From CAIQJJ01 sp049325275 (lineage in GTDB: Bacteria; Chloroflexota; Anaerolineae; Anaerolineales; UBA4823), in NCBI GenBank assembly GCA_049325275.1, contig JBMOLU010000002.1, forward strand, positions 640,214 through 704,213: a stretch of DNA of 64,000 nt, given 5' to 3'. The translations under genes were made by a program, and so were the position numbers. The notes beneath the pieces were generated by a model, which saw nothing but the letters and a program-made list of their open reading frames with translations, made no database searches and was not told the DNA's origin. Positions 1-8,605 of the stretch are shown here, piece by piece (position 1 is the first letter of the stretch; every line of letters begins with the position of its first letter).

Positions 1-173
1 AGACGATCAAGTTCGTCGGCTTGATCGGCGCACCGGAAGGCATCGCTGCCTTACAGAAAGCACACCCCGACGTGCCGATTCACCTGGCGGCAGTCGACGA
101 ACGACTCAACGAACGCGGCTACATCATGCCCGGCCTGGGCGATGCCGGCGACCGGCAGTTCGGCACCGGATAG
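1..173 (+). CDS. upp: Uracil phosphoribosyltransferase, C-terminal end (partial)
   Basis: Only the last 56 codons are present; the reading frame starts at base 3 and ends with TAG at 171-173. The peptide matches the C-terminus of uracil phosphoribosyltransferases: an ALIAAPEG-like stretch (here GLIGAPEGIAAL), then HPDVPIHLAAVDERLN, then the uracil-binding GYIMPGLGDAGDR segment. The enzyme makes UMP from uracil and PRPP in pyrimidine salvage. It is convergent with the cobalamin operon, whose last stop codon begins on the next base (174), so there is no room for a separate terminator. Confidence 0.93.
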   Translation, partial: TIKFVGLIGAPEGIAALQKAHPDVPIHLAAVDERLNERGYIMPGLGDAGDRQFGTG

Positions 174-893
174 TTACTTCCCCTTTTCCCCAACGATCAT
201 ACCGATCACCCGGCGCCAGGCTGTGCCTTCGGCGCCGATTTTTTCGTCGCGGAAGCGGTAGTCGTTCTTGCGGATGAATTCGGCCAGTTCCTGGCGCAAG
301 CTGCTCAACTGCGCCTGGCTGATATCCGCCAGGTTTTCGTAGCCGCGTGTGCTGCTGACGCGCTCGAAAACCTGTCCCAGGTGCGGCAGGCACAGGCCGG
401 GACCGGCGCGGAAGGCCTGGCAGAAGGCCTCGTCGCTCAACGCGTCGGCGAAGACATCGACCGTCAGGCGGGTCGTTGTGTCGCGTTCGGCGCAGACGGG
501 GCAGGGCTTGCTCGGGCGCAGGGCGGCGGCTACGGCGTTCCCGTGCGCACCCCGGCGCGGGAACATCCCCTTCAGGCGCGCCTGCCAGCCTCGTCGTTTG
601 CGCAAATCCCGGTCGGCCTGTGCGGCTTCTTTGGCGGTGAAGTTGAGCACGTCGTGATAGATGATGGCCGTGCCGAGCGCGTCGCCGATCCCACCGTCCA
701 GCAGCAGCCAGGCGTGATCGAAGCAGAAAGCGCGCGTGTGGCGCAGTTCGAGCCGGGTTTCGGGGTCGTTGACGTTTTCATAGAACAGGCTTTTGAGATA
801 CCCGCGTACGTTGCCCGCCACAAAACGGCAGATCGGGCAGCCCGGCTCGGCGCAGAAACGGATCAGTTCGTGGTAGGTGTGGGTTTTGTCCAT
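174..893 (-). CDS. DUF6062-like cysteine-rich protein in the cobalamin operon
   Basis: A 239-residue soluble protein without signal peptide or membrane segment. I chose the ATG at 893, whose peptide begins MDKTHTYHELIRFC; the longer open frame runs into btuC. Four short Cys/His clusters are visible: C14 with C19-PI-C22, C57-FD-H60, C131-PV-C134 and C168-LP-H171. These could hold metal or a cofactor. The arrangement resembles proteins annotated DUF6062 in Chloroflexota and Firmicutes; the function is unknown. It starts 8 nt after the btuC stop, as third gene of the operon read from the B12 riboswitch, so its level is probably B12-controlled. A link to cobalamin or metal handling is inference from position only. 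Confidence 0.68.
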   Translation of the reverse strand: MDKTHTYHELIRFCAEPGCPICRFVAGNVRGYLKSLFYENVNDPETRLELRHTRAFCFDHAWLLLDGGIGDALGTAIIYHDVLNFTAKEAAQADRDLRKRRGWQARLKGMFPRRGAHGNAVAAALRPSKPCPVCAERDTTTRLTVDVFADALSDEAFCQAFRAGPGLCLPHLGQVFERVSSTRGYENLADISQAQLSSLRQELAEFIRKNDYRFRDEKIGAEGTAWRRVIGMIVGEKGK

Positions 894-901
894 GCGTTCG
901 G

Positions 902-1963
902 TTATTCCCCGCCGGTTTGGCCTTTGCGCAGTACCCACAGGAAAAACGGTGCGCCGGCCAGGGCGGTGATGATGCCGACGGGTAACTCTTGTGGGGCCAT
1001 GATGGTGCGGGCAAGCAGATCGGCCAGCAGCAGCACGCTGGCCCCGTTCAGGATCGAGAGTGGGATCAGGCGGCGGTAATCGGCCGCCCACAGCAAGCGG
1101 ACGATGTGCGGGACGATCAGCCCGACGAAGCCGATGATACCGGCGAAGGCCACGGCGGCCGAGGTTGCCAGTGAGGCGGCGATGATGATGATCAGCCGGC
1201 GCTGTTGTACGGCCAGGCCCAACTGCCGGGCCTGTTCTTCACCGAATTGTAGCACATTCAGGGCGTGCCCCTGGGTCAGCAGCAGGCCCAGCCCAACGAC
1301 GATGTAAGGCAACCCGGCAATGACGGGGTTCCAACCGCTGAGCGCGCCGCCGCCCATCAGCCAGGCGACGGCGCGGTGCAGTTCTCCCTGCGAACGCAGC
1401 ATGAGAAACGAGGTGATTGCCGTGGCAAACGCGCTCACCGCCACGCCCGCCAGGATCAACGTGGTGTTGGGCGCAAGCGTGCCACGCTGCGCCAGTGCAT
1501 AAACCAGCCCCACGGTGAGCAGCGCACCGATGAAAGCAGCCCCCGGAACGGCGTACATGCTGAGCGCAGCGTTGGCCCAGTGCCGGGTGACATCTGTTAC
1601 CGGCCCGGTGGCTGCGGGGAATACCGACATGGCCAGCACGGCCCCCAGTCCGGCGCCCGAGGCCACCCCGATCAGATAAGGGTCGGCCAGCGGATTGCGA
1701 AACAATCCCTGGTAGGCAGCGCCGCTTCCCGCCAGGGCAGCGCCCGTCAGGAGCATCAGGACGGTATGCGGCAGGCGTAGCTTGAACAAGATTGCCTCGA
1801 AAGTGGCCGTCCAGCCGGCCGGGGCGGCCAGCCCCAGGCCGCGCGCCAGCATAGCCTGGGTAAGCAGGCCGGGTGGAATCACCACCGCGCCGACGGCAAT
1901 GCTGAGCAGCAGGGCCACGGCAAGCAGGGTGATGGTGATCAGGTAGGGGCGGGTGGAGGGCAA
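902..1963 (-). CDS. btuC: FecCD/BtuC-family ABC transporter permease, probably for cobalamin
   Basis: A 353-residue, very hydrophobic protein with about ten predicted membrane helices. The family signatures are clear: LRLPHTVLMLLTGAALAGSG, QGLFRNPLADPYLIGVASGA near residues 130-150, and a C-terminal FAGIIGFVGLIVPHIVRLL segment that contacts the ATPase. Such permeases import iron siderophores or vitamin B12 as dimers with two ATPase subunits. The riboswitch upstream of btuF favours B12. It lies 60 nt downstream of btuF. No ATPase (btuD) gene is in this operon or elsewhere in the window, so one must be encoded elsewhere or shared. Confidence 0.9.
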   Translation of the reverse strand: MPSTRPYLITITLLAVALLLSIAVGAVVIPPGLLTQAMLARGLGLAAPAGWTATFEAILFKLRLPHTVLMLLTGAALAGSGAAYQGLFRNPLADPYLIGVASGAGLGAVLAMSVFPAATGPVTDVTRHWANAALSMYAVPGAAFIGALLTVGLVYALAQRGTLAPNTTLILAGVAVSAFATAITSFLMLRSQGELHRAVAWLMGGGALSGWNPVIAGLPYIVVGLGLLLTQGHALNVLQFGEEQARQLGLAVQQRRLIIIIAASLATSAAVAFAGIIGFVGLIVPHIVRLLWAADYRRLIPLSILNGASVLLLADLLARTIMAPQELPVGIITALAGAPFFLWVLRKGQTGGE

Positions 1964-2023
1964 GGGAATGGGTGACAGGGTGATAAGATGGGTGGCAGGC
2001 GTTGCTTCACCTGCCTTGTCTTT

Positions 2024-3025
2024 TTACTCAAATGCTTCCGGATGCAGCAGCTTCGCCAGCATTTCCAGTGCGTCCACCAGGCGCGGGCCGGGGCGGCTGG
2101 TCAGGTTGTCGTCGAAGGGGAAGATATTGCCGTTTTCCACGGCTGCAATGGCTTCCCAGCCGGCGCGGGCTGCGACCATTTCGGCGGTCGTGCCGTAGTT
2201 GGAGTCGCCCAGGATAATGATTTCGGGGTTCATTTCGACCAGCTTCTCCGTCGAGATCGTCGCCCACTGCGTATCCAACGCGCCGGCCACGTTGATACCG
2301 CCGGCCATCGTGATCAGGGTGTCGACGAAGGTGCCCGGGCCGCTAGTGTAGGGTGCGTTGGGGTCGGTGGCGTCGAGTTCGTAGAAGACGGTGGGCGCAT
2401 ACGAGAGCGGGGCCACCTTTTCGGTTACGGCTGCCACGCGGGCCTTGAGATCGTCGATCAAGGCTTCGGCCTCGCCGGTGCGGCCGGTGAGCTGCGCAAC
2501 GGTCCGCAGGTTGGCGTACATCTCCTCCAGCGTGACCGGGTTCGGCAGGGAAAAGACGGTCAGGCCGACATCCTGCAAGGCTTTCACTTGTTCAGGAGTG
2601 TTGATGTTGGCGGCGAGCACCAGGTCAGGTTCGAGCGCGACAATGGCCTCGACGTTGAGATCGCCGAAAGATCCGCCGATGTCGGCGACTGCCTTGGCTG
2701 CCTCGGGATAGTCGGAAAACATGTCTCGCCCGATGACCTGCGCCCCGGCGCCGATGGCGAACAGGATTTCGGTGTTGGAGGGGGCCAGCGAGACGATCTT
2801 TTGGGCCGGGCCGGCCAGGGTGACCTTGTTGCCCTGGCTATCGGTCAGGGTGATGGCGCCGTCGGCCGGCGCTGCGGCTGCTTCGGTTGCGGTGACTGCT
2901 GTGGGGGCTTCCGTTGATGCTGCGGCTGCCGTGGGAGCCAGGGTAGCCGTGAGGATGGCGGGTGTGGCGCAGGCGGACAGCAGCAGCGCCAGCGCTGCCA
3001 GGAACAGGATCGGTTTGCGGAACAT
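2024..3025 (-). CDS. btuF: Periplasmic-type binding lipoprotein, BtuF-like cobalamin receptor
   Basis: A 333-residue lipoprotein. The signal peptide ends in the lipobox LSAC with Cys19 as the lipid-anchored residue. An Ala/Thr/Glu-rich linker to about residue 60 follows, then a helical-backbone metal/cobalamin receptor fold (KIVSLAPSNTEILFAIGAGA, IVALEPDLVLAANI, EMNPEIIILGDSNYGT). It should capture cobalamin or corrinoids outside the membrane and deliver them to BtuC. First gene of the operon; the start at 3025 lies about 490 nt below the predicted promoter, behind the B12 riboswitch and its terminator. Iron-siderophore receptors share the fold, so the substrate call depends on the riboswitch. 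Confidence 0.87.
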   Translation of the reverse strand: MFRKPILFLAALALLLSACATPAILTATLAPTAAAASTEAPTAVTATEAAAAPADGAITLTDSQGNKVTLAGPAQKIVSLAPSNTEILFAIGAGAQVIGRDMFSDYPEAAKAVADIGGSFGDLNVEAIVALEPDLVLAANINTPEQVKALQDVGLTVFSLPNPVTLEEMYANLRTVAQLTGRTGEAEALIDDLKARVAAVTEKVAPLSYAPTVFYELDATDPNAPYTSGPGTFVDTLITMAGGINVAGALDTQWATISTEKLVEMNPEIIILGDSNYGTTAEMVAARAGWEAIAAVENGNIFPFDDNLTSRPGPRLVDALEMLAKLLHPEAFE

Positions 3026-3172
3026 GGGAAATTCTCTCCTAAATGGGTGGAATATATTTCAACAGGCTGTTTGCCGCTTTGTGTGTGAAAGCGTGGCTCT
3101 TGAATGGCTTTGGTTCTTTCGCCTGTCAACGGGAAATTGCCTTCACGTTGAAAACGCGAGGCCATAATGTTA

Positions 3173-3204
3173 AAGAAAAACGCCCTGCCGTTCAGACAGG
3201 GGCG
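3173..3204 (-). terminator. Intrinsic terminator, likely riboswitch expression platform
   Basis: Read on the minus strand, GCCCCTG ... CAGGGC forms a stem and is followed at once by GTTTTTCTTT. It lies between the riboswitch core and btuF, in the same direction. It therefore most likely stops transcription when cobalamin is bound. No competing antiterminator pairing was worked out. Confidence 0.7.
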
Positions 3205-3229
3205 GGAGGGCCTGGCACGCCAAGCTGGC

Positions 3230-3515
3230 CAGCGTTCCCACCTCCTTTCTGCGAGGAATGTGGCGAACTCAGCGGAAGCGGGCGACCTGGCTCGATGCAG
3301 GTACCGGTCTGCGGGTTGGCCGACCGGCCGATCTTACAGTTGCGCGACAGCGCCGGACTCTGAACGAACGGGGTTGTTCGTCACCACCGGCTTCGCCTGA
3401 ACTGCCTCCGGTCGTTGGCCCTCCGTGACTGGCACGCAGGGGGTTGGGACCTCGAGCAGTTCAGCCTGCTCCATCCGGGGAGCAAGGCACTTTCGCTGAT
3501 TCATCGGTTAAGCAG
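3230..3515 (-). promoter_or_regulatory. Cobalamin (B12) riboswitch
   Basis: On the minus strand the conserved blocks appear in the right order: AGTGCC near 3491-3486, AAGCCGGTGG at 3393-3384, the B12-box core GCAACTGTAA at 3343-3334 (in the context GCGCTGTCGCGCAACTGTAAG), and GCCAGGT at 3291-3285. These match the class of adenosylcobalamin/hydroxocobalamin aptamers. The element fills most of the 643-nt space between btuF and dnaE and sits between a strong promoter and an intrinsic terminator. High cobalamin is expected to switch off btuF, btuC and the DUF6062 gene. The outer limits are approximate. Confidence 0.87.
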
Positions 3516-3520
3516 CAGAT

Positions 3521-3549
3521 ATTGTAAATGCCGGGGAAGCCGGCGTCAA
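3521..3549 (-). promoter_or_regulatory. Sigma-70 promoter for the B12-riboswitch operon
   Basis: TTGACG (3549-3544), a 17-bp spacer and TACAAT (3526-3521) on the minus strand. Transcription would start near 3514, right at the beginning of the riboswitch, which supports both calls. Confidence 0.75.
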
Positions 3550-3612
3550 GCAACTTCGCGAGAATGGCGCGAATTTTAAGCCAAGCGTCGCGTTATTGTC
3601 GAACCTGCGTGC

Positions 3613-3618
3613 TATAAT
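3613..3618 (+). promoter_or_regulatory. Candidate -10 box for dnaE
   Basis: A perfect TATAAT 50 nt before the dnaE start. No good -35 hexamer sits 16-18 bp upstream, so the promoter call is tentative. Confidence 0.4.
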
Positions 3619-3668
3619 CATTTCACCTATTTACCCGTTTCCTCGTTCCGTCTGGCGGTCGTTTCCCT

Positions 3669-6600
3669 ATGTCTTTCGCTCACCTCCACGTTCACTCCGA
3701 ATACTCCCTGCTCGACGGCTTCAGCAATATCAAGAAGCTGGTCAAGCGCGCCGTCGAGATGGGCATGCCGGCCATCGCGTTGACCGATCACGGCACGATG
3801 TTTGGCGTGATGGACTTCTACAACGCGGCCAAAGCAGCCGGGATCAAGCCGATTTTGGGGGTGGAATCGTACATGGCGGCGCGCGGCATGAAGGACAAGG
3901 AGGCGCAGTACGATAAACGTTCCTCGCACGTGCTTTTGCTGGCTGAAAACCAGGTGGGCTACCAGAACCTGCTCAAAATCGCCAGTACGGCCCAATTGGA
4001 CGGCTTTTACTACTACCCGCGTATCGATCACGATTTCCTGGCCGCTCATTCGGAAGGGGTGATTTGCACCTCGGGCTGTATGTCGGCCGAAGTGCCCCGT
4101 ATGATTTCCCAGGGCAACCTGGACGCCGCCCGCAAGCAGCTCGACTGGTATTACGACATTTTCGGGAAGGACCGTTTTTTCTTCGAGTTGCAGGTTCACA
4201 ACCTTAAAGAGCTTGACGAGATCAACAAGAACCTGCTGCTGCTGGGTAAGCGTTACGAAGCGCGTTTTGTCGCCACCAATGACGTCCACTACATCAACGA
4301 AGAGGACTCGCGTTTTCAAGATATCCTGCTTGCCATCCAGATGGGTAAGCTGCTTTCCGACCCCGATCGCATGCGCATGACCGATTCGAGCTACTACCTG
4401 CGCTCGCCTGAGGAAATGACGCGCCTGTTTGCCGATGTGCCCGAAGCGATCAGCAACACGCTGCTGATCGCCGAGCGCTGCAACGTCAACCTCGACTTCC
4501 AGGGCTATCACCTGCCCAACTTTACCGTCCCGCCAGACTGCGACGCCGAGAGCTACCTGCGCTCGTTGTGCGAGGAAGGCTTGCGCCAGAAGTACGGCGC
4601 ACGCGCCGACGAGGCCGTCTACCAGGAGCGGCTGGATTACGAACTGGGCGTGATCCATACCATGGGCTTCGACACGTATTTCCTGATCGTGTGGGATTTA
4701 TGTACGTATGCCCGCAGCCGGGACATCTGGTATAACGCGCGTGGCTCGGCAGCCGGGTCGATCGTCGCTTACTGCCTCGACATCACTCGCGTCGATCCGA
4801 TTTCTCACGGCCTGATCTTCGAACGCTTCCTCAACCCCGGGCGTATTTCGATGCCCGACATCGACCTCGACTTCCGCGACGACCGCCGCTCGGAGATGCT
4901 TTCTTACTGCGCCCAAAAGTACGGCGATGACAAAGTGGCGGCGATCATCACCTTTGGCACATTGGGGGCCAAGGCGGCCATTCGTGACGTCGGCCGGGTG
5001 ATGGATATCCCCCTGCCCGAAGTCGACCGCGTCGCCAAGCTGATCCCGGCCATCCCCGGCAAGCCGATCACCGTCATGCAGGCCCTGGAAGAAGTGCCCG
5101 ACCTGAAGCAGCTCTATGAGTCCCAGGGCTTCCTCAAGGAACTGATCGACACGGCTTCCAAGATGGAAGGCGTGGTGCGCAATGCCGGCACGCACGCCGC
5201 CGGCGTCGTGATCGCCGACAAGCCCGTCGTCGAGTACCTGCCGCTGCACCGCCCGACCAGCGGGTCGGGAGATGACTCACCGATCAAGGCCGTCACGCAG
5301 TTCGAAATGAACATCCTGGATGGGTTGGGGATGCTCAAGGTCGATTTTTTGGGCCTGGCAACGCTCACCATCATGGCGCGTGCCTGCGATCTGATCAAGC
5401 AGCGCCACGGCATCGAGTTCAACCTCGACAACATCCCCGTCGACGACCCGGCAACTTACGAATTGCTCGGCCGCGGCGATACGCTGGGCGTCTTCCAGGT
5501 CGAAGGCAACGGTATGCGCCGCTGGCTGATGCAGATGAAGCCCAAGGAGCTTGCCAACGTGATCGCCATGGTGGCGCTCTTCCGCCCCGGCCCGATGGAC
5601 TTCATCCCCGGCTACATCCGCCGCATGCACGGCGAGGAGCAGGTCGAATACCGCCACCCGCTGCTCGAGCCGATCTTCAAAGAGACCTACGGCTACCCGG
5701 TTTACCAGGAACAGCTCATGTTCGCCGCCGTGCAGCTTGCCGGTTATACCCAGTCGGAAGCCGATGACTTGCGCAAAGCCATCGCCAAGAAGATCAAGGA
5801 CAAGCTGCTCAAGCACCGCGAGAAATTTGTCAAGGGGGCGAAGAAGATCGACATCCCCGAAGAAACCGCCGCGGCGATCTTCGATGATTGGGAAGAGTTC
5901 GCGCGCTATGGGTTCAACAAGTCGCATGCCGCCGATTACGGCATCATCGCCGTGCAGACGGGTTACCTGAAAGCGCATTACCCGGTCGAGTACATGACCG
6001 CCCTGATGTCGGTGACCAAAAACGAAACCGCTAAGGTAGCCATTTATGCCGCCGACTGCCGCCGCATGGGCATCGACGTGCTGCCGCCGGATGTCAACTC
6101 GAGCGGTTGGGATTTCACTATCGAAGATTGCCCCGCTGAAAAGGGCGAAGGCTGCCGCTCGGTGATCCGTTTTGGCCTGGGGGCGATCAAAAACGTAGGT
6201 GTTGGCCCGGTCGATGCGGTTGCCAAAGCACGCGCCGAGGGGGGGGGCTTCCACGACTTGAACGATTTCGCCCGCCGTGTCGACCTGCGCGCGGTCGGCA
6301 AGCGCGCCCTCGAAAGCATGGTCAAGGTGGGCGCGCTGGACCGTTTCGGCACCCGCCCGCAGCTCCTGGCCGGGCTGGATCAAATCGTTTCGGTCAGCAG
6401 CTCGCACTTCAAGGCCGCCGACAGCGGGCAGATGAGCCTCTTCGGCGCACACACCGGCGTGGTGGAAGACATTCACCTGCCGCCGGTGATGCAGGAAATC
6501 AGCCGGCGCGAAATTCTCAACTGGGAACGGGAGTTGATCGGCCTGTACGTTTCCGATCATCCGCTCAGCCCGGTGATGGAACAGATCAACCAGACGGTGA

Positions 6601-7889
6601 GCCATTTCTCCGGCCAGTTAGCCGATGCCGCCCACGGCGAACTGGTGCGCGTGGCCGGTATGGTCGTGCGCATTCGCAATCACCAGACCAAGACCGGCAA
6701 ACAGATGGCCTTTGCCACCCTGGAAGACATCCAGGGCAATATCGAACTCGTCGTCTTCCCGCGCACCTGGGAGAAGTACCAATCCCTGATTCAGTTCGAC
6801 CAAATCATCCTGGTGGATGGGAAGGTGGATAACCCCGACGGCGGCGAGCCGAAAATCCTGGTAGATACGGTCGGCACCGAATTCAAGTACGTGACCCCCT
6901 TGCAAACGACACCCTCACCGCTGGAACTGCCGCCCGATCCCTGGATGACGGAATCGGACGAAAGCCAGGTGAGCGAACTGCCGTGGCAGCGGGCAGAGCA
7001 GGCCCGTAAGGCTCCCGTGGAGCAGGCGAACGGTGACATGGCAGCGCCGCGAACGGGTGGCCCGGGCCAGGCTGCAAAGCCTGCCCCTTCACCGGCCCGC
7101 CAGGCAGCGTTCTCGCCGGCGGCTGAACCGGCTGCTTCTTCGGTTGTTGCGCCTGGGACAGCTGCTGCGCCAGCACGCTCGCCCTCGGCCCCTCAACAAC
7201 CTGCGAGCCGCCCACCTGTGAGCGAGCAGTCACCCGCCGTTCAGCCCGCACCCAAAAAGGTCGCCGAACAGGATCTCGCGTACGATGACGGCGCACCGCC
7301 GCCCCCCGACAACTTCCCCGACGATTGGGGCGTAGCCGAAATGGTGCCCGATGGCTTCGTCATCGAAGGGGCGCGTACAGTGCCCCTGCCGGCCATGCCG
7401 CTGGCAGCCCGCCCGCAAGGCTTGGCAGATGCGGGTGAAGCCGATGCGCCGGACTGGCCGGCGCTTCCCCCGGCCGCCGAACCGGCTGCCGGGCTCGATG
7501 ATGCGGGCGCTTCAACCGCACGTACCGACGCTGGTGTGCTTCCCTCCGGGCAAGATGCTGTGGCCGTCCAGCCGGCAGCGCAAAACCTGGTGCCCTACCT
7601 GCTCACACCGCAAACGGCTGCATCCGACGAAGAAATCCACATGCTGACGATCACCATGCGCAGTTGTGGCGATAAGGTACGCGATAACCTGAAGCTGCGC
7701 CAGGCCTTTGGAATCCTGTTTTCATACCCCGGCAACGATCGCTTTGCGTTCATGGTCTACGAACGCGGGCGTGGTTACCGTATTGAATTTCCCAACTTTA
7801 CCACACGCCTGTGCCCCGAACTAACGGCGCGCCTGTATCAACTGGTGAACGCTGAAAACGTGCGCATCGAACCGCTGCTGCTGCACTAG
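3669..7889 (+). CDS. dnaE: DNA polymerase III alpha subunit (replicative polymerase)
   Basis: A 1406-residue C-family polymerase, about 240 residues longer than the usual 1160. It carries an N-terminal PHP domain (HLHVHSEYSLLDG from residue 4; TDHG), the palm with the catalytic PDIDLDF motif near residues 395-402, the fingers/tau-interacting regions, and an OB-fold near 990-1035 (VRVAGMVVRIRN, TKTGKQMAFATLED). The excess length is an Ala/Pro-rich low-complexity stretch at about 1078-1317. After it a compact C-terminal domain resumes (LTITMRSCGDKVRDNLKLRQ). The PHP metal residues look intact, so it may keep proofreading or pyrophosphatase activity. Its stop overlaps the stop of the convergent zinc-ribbon gene in a shared CTAG. 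Confidence 0.97.
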   Translation: MSFAHLHVHSEYSLLDGFSNIKKLVKRAVEMGMPAIALTDHGTMFGVMDFYNAAKAAGIKPILGVESYMAARGMKDKEAQYDKRSSHVLLLAENQVGYQNLLKIASTAQLDGFYYYPRIDHDFLAAHSEGVICTSGCMSAEVPRMISQGNLDAARKQLDWYYDIFGKDRFFFELQVHNLKELDEINKNLLLLGKRYEARFVATNDVHYINEEDSRFQDILLAIQMGKLLSDPDRMRMTDSSYYLRSPEEMTRLFADVPEAISNTLLIAERCNVNLDFQGYHLPNFTVPPDCDAESYLRSLCEEGLRQKYGARADEAVYQERLDYELGVIHTMGFDTYFLIVWDLCTYARSRDIWYNARGSAAGSIVAYCLDITRVDPISHGLIFERFLNPGRISMPDIDLDFRDDRRSEMLSYCAQKYGDDKVAAIITFGTLGAKAAIRDVGRVMDIPLPEVDRVAKLIPAIPGKPITVMQALEEVPDLKQLYESQGFLKELIDTASKMEGVVRNAGTHAAGVVIADKPVVEYLPLHRPTSGSGDDSPIKAVTQFEMNILDGLGMLKVDFLGLATLTIMARACDLIKQRHGIEFNLDNIPVDDPATYELLGRGDTLGVFQVEGNGMRRWLMQMKPKELANVIAMVALFRPGPMDFIPGYIRRMHGEEQVEYRHPLLEPIFKETYGYPVYQEQLMFAAVQLAGYTQSEADDLRKAIAKKIKDKLLKHREKFVKGAKKIDIPEETAAAIFDDWEEFARYGFNKSHAADYGIIAVQTGYLKAHYPVEYMTALMSVTKNETAKVAIYAADCRRMGIDVLPPDVNSSGWDFTIEDCPAEKGEGCRSVIRFGLGAIKNVGVGPVDAVAKARAEGGGFHDLNDFARRVDLRAVGKRALESMVKVGALDRFGTRPQLLAGLDQIVSVSSSHFKAADSGQMSLFGAHTGVVEDIHLPPVMQEISRREILNWERELIGLYVSDHPLSPVMEQINQTVSHFSGQLADAAHGELVRVAGMVVRIRNHQTKTGKQMAFATLEDIQGNIELVVFPRTWEKYQSLIQFDQIILVDGKVDNPDGGEPKILVDTVGTEFKYVTPLQTTPSPLELPPDPWMTESDESQVSELPWQRAEQARKAPVEQANGDMAAPRTGGPGQAAKPAPSPARQAAFSPAAEPAASSVVAPGTAAAPARSPSAPQQPASRPPVSEQSPAVQPAPKKVAEQDLAYDDGAPPPPDNFPDDWGVAEMVPDGFVIEGARTVPLPAMPLAARPQGLADAGEADAPDWPALPPAAEPAAGLDDAGASTARTDAGVLPSGQDAVAVQPAAQNLVPYLLTPQTAASDEEIHMLTITMRSCGDKVRDNLKLRQAFGILFSYPGNDRFAFMVYERGRGYRIEFPNFTTRLCPELTARLYQLVNAENVRIEPLLLH

Positions 7890-8548
7890 CCGCCTGGACT
7901 GAAAAAGAAGAGCAGGAACGGAGTCAGGCAGCCGATTAAAATTGCCAGTACAATAATGGCGACGAGCACGTTGGCCAGGCAGTTTATCGATCGAGATGAA
8001 TCGTTTGCGATCGCCGCCGGTTGTGCCGGTGCAAGGGGGGATGGACGGACGGCGCCCTCGTCGGCCAGGAGATTGCCCCAGGTTTGGGCCGCTTCCATCG
8101 CTTCAACGGCGTCTTTGGCTTCTTTGAGACCCACGTTTTTCTGTTCGCGGTAGCGTTTGATCGCTTCGAGCTTGTTGCCGCGGCGTACCAGGGCGACGAT
8201 ATCTTCTCCGGTGCCGACCGATGTGGTCCCGGCAAGTGCAGGCGTGAACGGGCGGCCGTCTGCCAGCGCTTCGACAGCTTCCTTTGCCTCCTTCAGGCCC
8301 ACGCCGGTCAATTGGCGATAGCGTTTGATGGCTTCGATCTTGTTGCCGCTGCGGGCGATGGCAACGATCTCCTGGATGTGCGCCGGAGCGATGGCCTTGT
8401 TTGCCACTGGGGGTTCGGACGTGCTGCTGCGTAAGGCTTCGGGGACGATCACGGCGTTGTTGCAGTAAGGGCAGCGAATGGTGGTAGATGCACTGGCGCG
8501 CACATCCAGGGGCGCACCACAAGCGGGGCATTGAAAGGTTTCGGGCAT
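7886..8548 (-). CDS. Zinc-ribbon protein with two L7/L12-like modules and a C-terminal membrane anchor
   Basis: A 220-residue protein. The start at 8548 follows an AGGG ribosome-binding site and gives MPETFQCPAC. It has a zinc ribbon (C7-PA-C10, C26-PY-C29), then two copies, near residues 58-92 and 112-150, of a module like the C-terminal domain of ribosomal protein bL12 (GNKIEAIKRYR, GVGLKEAKEAVE and GNKLEAIKRYR, NVGLKEAKDAVE). After a Pro/Ala linker a single membrane helix lies near 193-216. In ribosomes the L12 fold recruits GTPase factors; here it is membrane-tethered and its partner is unknown. It is transcribed divergently from the MFS gene from overlapping promoters. Confidence 0.78.
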   Translation of the reverse strand: MPETFQCPACGAPLDVRASASTTIRCPYCNNAVIVPEALRSSTSEPPVANKAIAPAHIQEIVAIARSGNKIEAIKRYRQLTGVGLKEAKEAVEALADGRPFTPALAGTTSVGTGEDIVALVRRGNKLEAIKRYREQKNVGLKEAKDAVEAMEAAQTWGNLLADEGAVRPSPLAPAQPAAIANDSSRSINCLANVLVAIIVLAILIGCLTPFLLFFFSPGG

Positions 8549-8575
8549 CTTTTTCCCTGTAAAAATATAGAAAGC

Positions 8576-8605
8576 TTGAAAGAAACGGCCTGGTTTGAGT
8601 ATAAT
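8576..8605 (+). promoter_or_regulatory. Promoter for the MFS transporter gene
   Basis: TTGAAA (8576-8581), an 18-bp spacer and a perfect TATAAT (8600-8605). A leader of about 140 nt precedes the chosen GTG start. Confidence 0.6.

Noticed and set aside
902..3025. Iron-siderophore transporter as the identity of the FecCD/receptor pair
   Set aside because: The B12 riboswitch directly upstream makes cobalamin the better substrate; no Fur-like box was seen.
5277..6605. 442-codon minus-strand frame inside dnaE
   Set aside because: Antisense to conserved polymerase domains, no motif, no start signal.
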